Part shown: piece by piece, positions 53,701 to 64,000 of the stretch
Position numbering within the stretch: the first letter of the stretch is position 1
Layout: each line of letters starts with the position of its first letter
Assembly (NCBI GenBank): GCA_011009095.1
Contig: VTPC01090589.1
Coordinates: 126,269 to 190,268, forward strand
Reading direction: 5' to 3'
DNA from: Ignelater luminosus
Lineage: Eukaryota > Arthropoda > Insecta > Coleoptera > Elateridae
Length of the DNA: 64,000 nucleotides
Made by a program: the position numbers and the translations under genes
The notes under the pieces: model-generated
What the model saw: only the letters and a program-made list of their open reading frames with translations
Told to the model about the DNA's origin: nothing
The model's database searches: none

Positions 53701-54548
53701 ATTAATTTCAAAGTTGTTAATGATATTTTAGTACTCTTCCTTAATTAGCATTTTCTTTTAAAAATTGGCGTGCCTTCTTAATTTTCAGTTTTTATTCTCA
53801 TTTATAATTAACAATCTAATGTTTATCTCATCCGTAATATGCGCATATTATTTAAATTCTGGAAAAATCTTTCAAAAAATCACTCGCAGTGGGGCTTGTA
53901 CTTTATTTTATATTTATTCGAAACTGTGAAATATTATGTTATTTTGCTAACCACTGTCGAGGCAACTTAAGAAAATAGTTTTTAATCAGTTTAATCATTG
54001 CAAATTGAGAATTTCCACATAAAATGTATCAATAGTAATAGCAGATTGAAGCAAGTAGAGAAACAAAATGTGAAACAAATAACTTTTTTCTCACTAGAAA
54101 ACTATTCCTATTTTTTATTATCATCTTAATCATCCTGGATGTTGTTTCAGCTGCAGAAAGCATAGTTAGTGTCTTCAAAAGAGGAGATAAGCACTATGTC
54201 TGGTACAGAAAGGTAAGAAAGGCCAAAGCAGTGTTCATTTCAGCTGTATCACAAAACTTTGTTCATGGAATCTACTGTAAGGCGACAGACAGCAAGTAAA
54301 ACTTGGAACAGAGAAAAGTTACAAACAATTTTAGTCTTTTGTAAAACAAACTAGAAATAGTTCTTAGAATATTCAGTATATCAGTATCGGGGGATTTAAC
54401 GCACCACACGGTAAAGTAGGGCAGAGCGAATAAATTTCATCAAGCAGTTTGAACAGACCAGTTCTCTGTTAAACGATGTTAGAGCAACATTTCGTTTCTC
54501 CTGACAAACAGATAGCTTGTACAGGATGAGAAATGAAGATTTCTTATA
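50746..54548. other. A+T-rich DNA, nothing recognised
   Basis: No gene or paired repeat ends are found. The frames at 50902-51159 and 52062-52271 are short and unassigned. Confidence 0.5.
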
Positions 54549-54736
54549 CACTAATGGAAAAAATTAAAAAATTGTTAAAAAATTTTTGACTAAAAGATCT
54601 GGAAACTAGCCTTGAGGCTTCAAAATGCTGTTGTTTAAAATCTAGATACGAGCATTTTTCACTGAGATACAGCATTTCCAAAAACAACTAAAAATTTTGG
54701 GAAATTTTTTTGTTCTTTTTATTTTTTCCATTAGTG
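54549..54736. mobile_element. 188 bp deletion derivative of the 20 kb miniature element
   Basis: Its left end CACTAATGGAAAAAATTAAA and right end CCATTAGTG match the 960 bp element at 20325-21284. TA duplications flank it (54547-54548 and 54737-54738). Its rightmost ~150 bases align with the right end of the longer copy, including CTTCAAAATGCTG, GATACGAGCATTTTTCAC and GAGATACAGCATTTC, with scattered differences. The left side keeps only about 20-25 bases before the two diverge. It is therefore an internally deleted relative with intact termini. Confidence 0.85.
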
Positions 54737-56484
54737 TATGAAATTGAAGGATGCCAACCTTGTTGTTCAACAAGCCTATGCAAAAGAAGAAAACAAAGCG
54801 TGGTGCCGTCAATAGATAGAGAACAGTTTGGGGTACCGTTCTATAGTCATATTCCGAGATTTTGGATACAAAAAAAATAATTAGCCCTGTTGGGCAAGAA
54901 ATACCTTATAAGTGACTAAGAGATCAAAAATGGTACTAGTCTTTTGTTTACCGATAACTATCAAAAAGAAGTCCTTATAGCTAGTGGGTATAAGAACTCC
55001 ATGACAGATATGGGTTTAACGTTAAAAAATGGATCCTTAATCATTATTCCAGCTTTCATGTTTAGTAAGAATTGGGCATTGGTGAAAAGCCGTGTTTCCG
55101 CAAGAAGCGTATCAGAGTGTTCCGACAGTAGACAGCAGAACTCCTTATGGTGAACATTCTTTTGATTTTTAACAGCCTTTCCTGCAAGCATTTTTTATCT
55201 AAGTTTTGCAACTTCATTCTCGAGTTATATTAAAAATTTATTTCTGGTCTGAAACAGTAAATGTTACATTTGAAAGATTTCGTATATCTTAATTTTACTC
55301 GGAAATAATGCTTCTCGCCAGAAAAAGAACGCAGATTGCAAATTTCATAATTTCTAACTCAGAACTAGTGGCTTGTGACACTTTCGTATCAGTTTTACAA
55401 GCTGGTTATTGATGGAACCATAGGCTTCTCTGAATCTCTCAGAGTTTGCTTATAAACCACGCTTTCTACACATTAACTATAATTTGATCGTTTGTTCTTA
55501 TGAAGACATGAAATGTCATTGGAGTGATTAACAGTCACTAAAGCACTGTGGGAACTTTTACAAAATATGGGATTAAACAAAGGAAAAATACTAAAATGGT
55601 AGCAAGAATATTTTGACAGAGCTATAAAATCTAGTACAGTTAGATTAAAACTAAGAAAACATTTTCCAAAGAATTTTTAAAACCAAGATTGACAGAAATT
55701 TTCTTTTGTTCAAGCAACTAAAAGAACTTTTACTGCAATACTATAATATCTTACCAAACACATTTATTGCCAATATTTGATGGAAAATTCTTCGTAGAAT
55801 GTGTTAACATCGGTTTTCATCTTAGTTCTTTTTGGTGAGAATGAAGGGCTAAATAATTATATAGAAAACCCTATTATATATAAAGTTATGACGTAAAATA
55901 GCCATCAAAAGCATAAAAGCTGAAATTAATTTTACGACGATATAAATAGTTTGAAACAAGTTATTAGTTTAATCCACCGTTTTATAAATGCTTTCATTGA
56001 ATGAACATATTTTCCAACATAATTCATTGAAAACATGAGGAGATTACATTATAGTAGGTATGTAGTACAATAAAGTTGTCAATCATTTACGAATATGAAT
56101 GGAAACACAGGGCTAATAAATGTAAAATACTAATTTTCTGATTTTTGCAAAATTATTTTGAACGAACGCTTTTTCCTTTTAACAGATCAATTTTTAAACT
56201 TTCCATTCTTTGTGATTCCTTTAAATTATAATTACTTTATTTTCTCTATTGATTTTATGTTTTTGTTAGTCTCATTTTCGATTTATGAAATTTTGGTTAG
56301 ATGCAATAGCGTACCTAACAAAATCGGTAGAGGTACTCGGTCTGAAGACTTTCTCTTCCAAGGCATCATGAGACAAAGTAAGATGGTTACACGCAAGGCT
56401 TCGTTTCAACGTACATTCATCTCAATAATAATGATCGAATATGGTAGATTTTTTTACTTTTTCTCTCACCTTTTAATGGTTCGG
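54737..56484. other. A+T-rich DNA with unassigned open frames
   Basis: Frames at 54944-55153 and 56158-56523 are open but not assignable with confidence; the latter lacks an ATG near its start. The first contains GLTLKNGSLIIIPAF, which is faintly like the cytochrome P450 segment before the PERF motif, without any other P450 motif near it. Confidence 0.35.
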
Positions 56485-56522
56485 TATATAGGGTGTTCCT
56501 CTTCAATGAAACACTCTATATA
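56485..56522. repeat. Short inverted repeat, 13 bp arms
   Basis: TATATAGGGTGTT (56485-56497) faces AACACTCTATATA (56510-56522), 12 of 13 paired, with a 12-base loop. In RNA the one mismatch would be a G-U pair. The arms resemble transposon ends of the TATAGGGTG type placed almost back to back. Confidence 0.5.
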
Positions 56523-56552
56523 GTTTGGTATTCATTACTTTAGATTCACTTT

Positions 56553-56575
56553 TATCTTGGTTCTTTACCAAGATA
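56553..56575. repeat. Perfect 9 bp stem, 5 base loop hairpin
   Basis: TATCTTGGT and ACCAAGATA are exact inverted copies around TCTTT. It lies 30 bases from the previous inverted repeat. Function is unknown. Confidence 0.5.
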
Positions 56576-56599
56576 ACCAATACTTTAGATGTCAACTAG

Positions 56600-57357
56600 A
56601 TTGTTTTGCTATACAGAGTGATCGACAAAGGTAAATCATAACGTTTTTTCGATTTCTTTAGATGGGACAACTTCCTTCATGATTTTAAATCAGAAGTGTT
56701 TTTCTTATATGCAATTCATAATTTTTTTTCTGATGCAAAATGAATTATCATCTTTTCTGCAGATTTTACACTTTTACACTGTCCATCTCTTTTGTGTTCA
56801 TAAGCATCTGATTTTCTTTTCAAATCTTTCAATTGTAACTCTAAGCAAAAGTTGAAATTTATCAACGCAGAAACTTTTTACTAAGTAAAGATTAGAACCA
56901 GTGTCTATAAGAGCAATCAATAGCTATCCGCACACTTGGATTTGTTTGTGATACCGAATTAGTTTGGTTATGCTATTGGTGACATTTGTTGAATCCTTCA
57001 CGTTGTCTCTCAAATGTAATTTTTTTAGACAAATTGCGATTAGTACATTGATGAGAAACATTCATTCTACATTTTCAGTAAGTATGTGTTGATCGATTTT
57101 GTAAGTATTATTATCACTTAGATACCTCAGGCTGAAGTAACTTCATTGTTAATAATAAATCTTTCAGGGTTTTGTGTCGAGCTAATAGTAGTTCCATTCT
57201 CAAAGTAAAGTTTTCTACTTGATTCGATAACGGATTTGCATCAATGCCAAAATTGGATTTTTCTGTTACATCATCTCGAAATTGAAAGTTTGTGTTGCCC
57301 AAGTTGTTTTCAACCATATCGAATTTCTTATTGTAATATTCGTCCAAATAAACACTA
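56600..57357 (-). pseudogene. Retroelement gag/protease-like fragment
   Basis: On the minus strand the stretch QVCG, stop, LLIALIDTGSNLYLVKSF contains the retroviral-type aspartic protease signature ALIDTGS (IDTGS codons 56894-56908). The active-site Asp is kept, and a preceding V.G strand is as expected for LTR retrotransposons. Just upstream an open frame from about 57357 to 57114 (ENFTLRMELLLARHKTLKDL) would be in the gag position; I cannot recognise it with certainty. Between them is a decayed stretch with possible zinc-knuckle residues (NVSHQCTNRN). Stops interrupt the frame, and I found neither long terminal repeats nor a reverse transcriptase. The superfamily (Ty3/gypsy or BEL/Pao) is undetermined. 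Confidence 0.45.
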
Positions 57358-60300
57358 AGTTGTTATTTGGGTCCAGCAAACACAAAATTTCAAAAAGTTA
57401 CTAACGCTAATAGTACCTTTTCCACTGCTCAATCTGTACTATCTCACTTTTAAACTGTCAGGGAAGGTCTCTTATTGGATATTGAATCAATATTTATTTA
57501 CAAAATATGTAAAACAACTTCTATAAAAATTAATATTCAATATGTCAGAATACTAACTCCAACCTTAGTAACATCTTGCGATATTTTATATAATAACCAC
57601 GCTATCTTTTATCGTCCTGCATATCTGGAAAATCAATCGTTGTCAAATAAATTATCTCTGTACACCTGTGAAGTTTGGTATCCTTTGGGGACACCCTCTA
57701 TAATCATGTTAATTATGATTTTACAAAATAAAATTCTGAGATAAATTGGAACAAATTTAAAAACAGTTTTATTTATTAATTCAAAGAAATTTGTATTTAA
57801 CATTACGTTCACATTGCATTTTATTGTATAAATTGACCTTTTCAGTAAATACAAAATGCGGTTCACCATCCAAATGCCAATATTTACATTTAAACATTCA
57901 GCAATGTAAACTTAAATAAAACGAAGCTGCCGCACATAACAATGCAAAATTGATTTAGACAGGCCTAATATATAATTCAACGCTGTCCTTCAGAAGAAAC
58001 TTCAGCGACCACGTCAATATTATATTAAGCATCCTTCACAAGAAAATTTGCAGTAAATAAGGTTTTTCTTGCGTTTTAATTATAAAAAACTTAACCTCAT
58101 TTGACTTTTAAAAGTTCCAGCTAATAAAAGAACAACAACTCGCTTTATTGATTTTATTTAAATTTTGGTGGAATAATATAGAAGGTTGCCGAGAAATTAT
58201 TATCAGGGTTGGACTGGGCCAACAGGGAAATAAAGAAAATCCGTTGAGACCCTTCTAACGCATAAGCAATCAAATTGTTCTGCTGTTTACATTTAACTCT
58301 TAAACTTAATCAAAATACCATTGTGAATACATAAAATAATGAATTTTCAAATCATTTGCTTTTGAGACAATGGAACATGAATTTATAAGTAAGGAGCGAC
58401 AATATTCCATTATGATTTCGCAGTTCTTTGGAAGATTAAGAAAAAATCATTCGTCTATTAAAATGTAAATTAAATGTCTTAATTATACATAAAGCTGAAC
58501 GTTCTGAAGCGTTGCTAAAAACCCTCAAAATAATATCAAGTTTTCTACGGTTGGTACTTCAAACTTACTTTTTCAGTTATATCGAACAACCAAATTCTGT
58601 TCCTTCTAGAAGAGCAAACTTTATTACTTCTAGTATGCACTTAAGACTTCTGCTATTCCGTTTCTACTAGAAGCATGAAGTTTCAAGCTCGGAGAGTTAA
58701 AGTTTTTTTGAGAAAAAGTATAAATAAATTCCACCGAGATCTAAAGGAAAGGCTTTTTAGAACTCAAAGCTTGGAAATATATTTAAGTCATCAATATAAA
58801 AATATATCTCTAAAATTAAATCTCCTTTCGGTTTTTTTTATATTTTTTGCCCAACAAATAAAATTTATTACTTAAAGTATTAAAAACACTATTTGTTCTT
58901 ATTTATATATTGCACAATTTTATATTAAAGTAGCCAAGTACCGGTCACAGCTGGTACGACTTTATAGTAGCAAGGTAACAAAACATTTAATGACATATAA
59001 ACGACAATTTTATTTTTATTTTATTTGATTTGTAATTCTATTTATTAATACTGCTGTTGAGTATATGTATTTATGCAATGCCAATAATAATGTGTATCTG
59101 TATCTGTGTATCGTCCAGACGTCAAGGATACCAAAAGGTATTTCCTTTAAGCACTTTGCACTTCGTAAGAGATGAAAAAAGAAAATCGACTTTTACATTT
59201 TGTCCAACAACAGTAAATTGGCAGACGTCAAGGTTTCTAATAGAAATCAGATATTACACGGGTTGGTTGTTACAAAGTCTATATATTTGCTAAAAGATAC
59301 AAAGGCAGTCAAATTACTATTCGTAATCTGGATAGCATCACTCTTTTTAGTTCAGGCTGACTTGACAAGAAATTGGGTCATTTTTCCGAGTTATTTTCTG
59401 TTTGCCTTGTCTATTGTTTAACTTATCGATAATGCAATGCCCCTATATGTTGTTTATTGTTTCGATAGCTTGACTCCCTAATCTATAATTTCTTTATGGA
59501 GTAGGTAGTCATACATATCTCCAATCATATTTTTTGCGCTCCAAATTATTGGATTTATTGGATATAATACAGACGACCATAGCGAACTAATTCTTATTTT
59601 GTATTTAATCAGCCCCAAAAGCTGTGACAACCAACCCTGATATGCGAATAATTAACACACTTTTTCAAAAGATTTATAGTAACAATACATTCAACCAAAT
59701 AGAAACTTAACTGCATGCCTAGTGGTAAAAAGAAATAAAGTTTGGAAGTTTTTATAAATTCTTAATCGAGCAGCAAGGCTTTTCGGATACCATCTGAAAT
59801 GTTACTTCTGTCATCAAATCTTTAGTAAGATCGTCGTCAACACAAAATAGTTGGGCGTACACCTACACATTTAAGTTTAGCTGCAACTGCTGATAAGAGA
59901 CTTTAAGAATCCGTCGCTAAAAACTTCCACGGCAGTATTCATCAAGCGAGAACACGTTACACCTCTGACATAAGTAACTTCGGCTTCAGGTAAACAACGA
60001 TGTAAGAGTCAGTTTAGATAATACTGAAAACTTTAAGATGTCAAACCGAGTAGCTTAAGGGTCCTATTTGTTAAGGGGCGCAAAGTAAGGTATTTCACAA
60101 GGACTTTCCAATATCTATTTTGGAATTCGTCTGGCTGTTTTGTTTTGGAATATCTTGAGTTTCTTAAACCTGTATTAGTCTTTCCGGATCATTCAAGCCG
60201 GTTAAAATTGTCGAGTCTGAGGAACATTTTGTGTCGGCTGGACCTTTTAAGTTGTTTGGTTTTCTTCAATCTAGTTGGATTTTGCGGACAGATCGTTCCT

Positions 60301-63300
60301 TTCAGACCAGTTGCTTTCTTCTGAACAGTTGAACTTTTTGGGCAAAATTTCTAACATGTATCATTTGTATCCTGCGGTTATCATGTATCATGATATGAGT
60401 TTGTACATTTTTTGCAAGCCGATTTGGGACTTGTGTACTCCTAATTAGGGCTGTAGACAACTTAAGACAAATTGGTTGAATTTGTGTCTAACAAAATAAA
60501 ATATATAACGTTGGTGTATTGGTACTGAAAAGGAAAAATCTGTAAAAAACATTGAAAAATTGAGTTAGGTGACTCGAGTTCAAAAGTTATTTAGATGCAA
60601 GCCAGTTTGAATTATTTACATCATTTTGAATTCAAGTATCATTACCATAATAAAATTTTGCGAATTAAAGAACCAAGATCAAAAGGCAAAAAGTAGGCCC
60701 AAACTATTTGTCATTGGTTGTAAATGACATTTATGGATTTCTAAAGAGCACGAACTTGCTGTCTGTTACACCAAACCTTATTGACACATTAATACCCTCC
60801 ACCTGTGTCCTTCCATTTTAGTCCAAAGAGGCTTTCAGAAAAGATCTTGATTTGCGAGAACAAATGGATTTAGTCAGATAGCAGGAGTATACTTACTATT
60901 GTGCTGATTAGAGAAATGAAGCATCTTTTGAGTTTATAAAAACAGAATTATTATTTTATGACATTTTGTATCAGTTGGCGAAAAAAAAATATCTTGTTGA
61001 GTTTTACTAAATTTAGAACAGTATTTAAGTTTGTTTTGTTAGAAAAAAGATTGAAAGAGTACATTACTTATTTTTGATTTGTGTAGACAAAGGAAGGAAG
61101 ACATCCTATAGTCTACACAGATGTGTTTTTAATTTATATTGGTTAGAATAATGTAAACGATAACAGCAGTGAGGTTATAGTATTCATATGCAATTAGAAA
61201 ATTATTATTGGGACATAACTTTATTTAACTATATGACCAAACTCAAATTTTTACGTTAAACCTTTATCGGAACTTCAATTTGCAAAGCAGTTTTCAAACA
61301 GAAAAATGACAAAGTTGTTGTTATGAACTTGGCATACTACATATTTAGATTTTAGTCTTCAGATTCTGTGCATTAAGAGGGTGGTTGTACATGCTAAATT
61401 TATAATGAGAAGTCTACAGCTAACTAAGCATTTTACAGAAGTCAATAGGACAAAGCCAAGCAGAAAGTACGACAACTAATGATAAAGTGGTAGACCAGTA
61501 AGCAAAAGAACGCTAATATCATGGAAAAGGTCAATTACAACATTTTGGCATAGCCCTTGAGAAAACTCATATATTCTTGAGTTTAGGTAAATCTAAATTA
61601 AAGAATACCGTCAAAACAGAATTAAGCTAATAATGTGGCGAATAAGGTTTAGGTTTTACCTTGCTCAGTTCTGGTTTTGATTTGTCAGAGGTTCGGTAGA
61701 TTTTGACCAACTCAATTATGTTTTGACCTATATGTAGATCTGTATTGAGCTTACTGAGACCTTTGATTATACTGTTTTGGAATGACCAAAATCGATGAAA
61801 TTTTGTCTCATTGTTTCTTATCAAGAAATGACTCACTTAGAAGCAAAGATATGTTGTACTGCAAAAAATGGGTTTACTAGGATTTTGATCAGAATATTAC
61901 AGAATTATGGCATAAAATTAGTTCTTCTTTACAGGGATGATTGTTTTGTACAAATTTGATTTTTAGATAACCCAATTGTATTCAAATCTAATCTAAACGG
62001 TTCTCCATTTCATGTTTACTACATGGAATATTAAGCTTGATTCTTTACAAAGTGGTGTCAGTGTTATATCAAAACCATTCATTGTTAAAAAATCTCTTCA
62101 TTTAGTGGACCAGTTTTAATATTCAAAATCTCAAATCGGCCAAATGTTTTTGTGGTCAAAAGTACGTTGTGACCTTCTAAAGCAGTTGTTTGTCAATGAC
62201 AAACATGATAATTCTGATTATTTTCCATTGATTGTTAAAAGGAAATTTTGACTTTCCATCGAAAAGAAGTACCGATTGAATTGCGCATTTTGTATTCATT
62301 TTGCTGTAAGGCCAAAAGAAGCATTTCATTTGAACTTCATAACACTTCGATCTTCAGAAACGAAGCTTTATAAAACTCTAATTACATTTCAGAAAATATA
62401 ATTTTACACATTTCGCATTCATCAATGAAAAAAACTGTAATTCGAAAACTAATTTTAAATCTAAAAGCATTTCTAGGGATACTAATAGTAATAATACCGA
62501 GAAATTTAAAGGTCTTGGTATTTATTTGAATTTCCCAAAGGTAACCTTTAATATAAGAAAAACCATTTTATCGGGGAGAATATAAATAGACGGACAATAC
62601 CCTGTTGTTCCTCAGCATTAGCCGACACTGAAAAAAGACTGAAATTGAGATAAAATAAAAAAGAGAAAAATCAATATCAATTCATCTTCGTGTGCAGGCG
62701 GAGGTGGAGCTTTATAGGTTTTTCGTAAATCCTTCAACTATAAACGAAGAATTTTGGCGATAGATAAAAAATAATATTTTATTTTATTTTAGGACGTGAT
62801 CCAAAAACTAATTTAAAAAAATCAATCCTCTTACTATACAAAGCTTACTGATTATCTCATCATAAAAACCTTAAATAATCTCACAAATCCGTTTTGCAAG
62901 TTTGTATAGTAAAGCAAGTTGAGTTCGAAATATTAACGTACCACATACGCTTCGTTATAATCAATATCTGTCTCTAAAATGTTTAATATATCATCCTCTC
63001 CATCAGCTGAAAATTCGATGCGATATTACAAGCAGTTTGATATCTGCTAAATTGATTTCACGCCAAATGACAAAACTAAAAAAATATTCAAAAAATTTGT
63101 TCTGATCTATGTTCTAAAAACTTGTAATTAATCTCGAAAATTAGAAAACTCAACTAGTTTCACAAGCTTGTATTAAATCTGACGGCGGCATGTTAATGTC
63201 AAAAAGATAATTGGTTTGTTTTAAATTAAAGTGAAATACGGTGTCGAAAAAATAAAATAGGATCTGAATAGCCTCATTAATCATTTGTAATTTAGCATAA

Positions 63301-64000
63301 AGTAAAATTTAACTTTTTAATTTAAATTAAACCTTCTGTACCCAATTTCGTATTTAAACCATTGTTTTTTTGAATTGTTTCATATTAAAAAAGTTGTTTT
63401 GTATGAGACTAAAGCCGAGCCTGCACTAGAGTAAGTAGTAGGTAGTAAAAATGACATAGAGTATGTCATGAAACTAATTAAAAGACAGAAATAAAAGTGA
63501 CATTTGACAAATGCGAAAATTGTTGGTCAAGTAATTCTCATTTCTACTGTAATTGATAAATAAAGCGCAACCAAAAACTGGACACATCTGGATAATTTGT
63601 GACAATTTAATTTGAGCAATGGGCGGAGTAAGAAGTCTGATAAAAATTCAGAACAGAACGATCCGGAATGTCAAAAGACTCAAATATTAATTGATTTCTT
63701 GAGTATCATCAACCACACTGACTGCTGTAAAGAAGTTTGTAAAGATATTAGTGGTATAGTTGAAGTAGGTCAGATTAAAAGTATGAGAGGAGACGTTAGG
63801 CATTCCAAACTAATGCAAAACTAAGCAACGTGCAAAGTTGGACAAAGTTTGGGAGAAATTTGATCAACCGATCTTGCGATTTCTTGATATAGACAAAACC
63901 TAAATAACTGATCGACTTACAAACAACAGACATCTTATGCAACACAACTGAAATAACTTGTACACACAAGTCTTATACTATTCAGTTCAAGTAATGTGGT
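57358..64000. other. A+T-rich DNA without a recognisable gene
   Basis: Frames such as 57475-57744, 59057-59293, 59200-59421 and 63612-63824 show no recognised domain. The last starts with TTG, not ATG. A short less A+T-rich piece is at about 60.2-60.4 kb. No RNA gene, no paired repeat ends and no splice-consistent exon series is seen up to the window end. Confidence 0.5.

Noticed and set aside
56158..56523. Open frame of 121 codons on the plus strand
   Set aside because: It begins with TTG, has no ATG until over 30 codons in, runs into the hairpin at 56485 and shows no domain. It is probably a chance frame in A+T-rich DNA.
1..64000. CRISPR array, tRNA or rRNA genes, bacterial operon
   Set aside because: No regularly spaced repeats, no T-loop-like GGTTCGAATCC context and no prokaryotic gene organisation were seen on either strand.

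Overview
The window looks like non-genic nuclear DNA from an arthropod, most likely an insect. It is strongly A+T rich on both strands, has no bacterial-style gene packing, and its only recognisable coding sequence comes from transposons typical of insect genomes: mariner, piggyBac-like, pogo/Tigger-like, Tc1-mariner with DD37E-like spacing, a non-LTR retrotransposon and a retroelement protease. The species cannot be named from this sequence. I found no convincing host exon, tRNA, rRNA or CRISPR array. The window may be a very large intron or a gene-poor interval.

Layout. 1-13350: A+T-rich DNA with no recognised gene and a G+C-richer repeat-like patch near 10.9-11.25 kb. 13351-14363: a ~1 kb unit bounded by diverged ~50 bp inverted repeats, followed by an unassigned 151-codon ORF on the minus strand (14507-14962). 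18.0-19.34 kb: a decayed piggyBac transposase that still shows all three catalytic-motif regions and a Cys-rich C-terminus. 20325-21284: a 960 bp non-autonomous element; a 188 bp shortened relative lies at 54549-54736. 23.8-27.4 kb: a cluster of relics of one Tc1-mariner family on the minus strand. 32.33-33.09 kb (minus): a pogo/Tigger-type DDE relic. 33434-34726: a complete mariner with perfect 28 bp inverted repeats, a TA target duplication and an unbroken 349-codon transposase. This is the only intact gene in the window. 39724-40450: a 727 bp non-autonomous element with near-identical ends. 48.6-50.75 kb: a decayed, A-rich LINE reverse transcriptase. 56.6-57.35 kb (minus): a retroelement protease fragment beside two small hairpins.

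The elements do not form a pathway. They are independent insertions of different ages. The mariner is by far the youngest by appearance; the others carry frameshifts, stops or small deletions, several at catalytic residues. No new multi-gene system was found. The observations most worth following are the possibly active mariner, the two size classes of one miniature element, and the group of related transposon ends at 23.8-27.4 kb. Family assignments rest on motifs read by eye and remembered family consensus, not on a database search.
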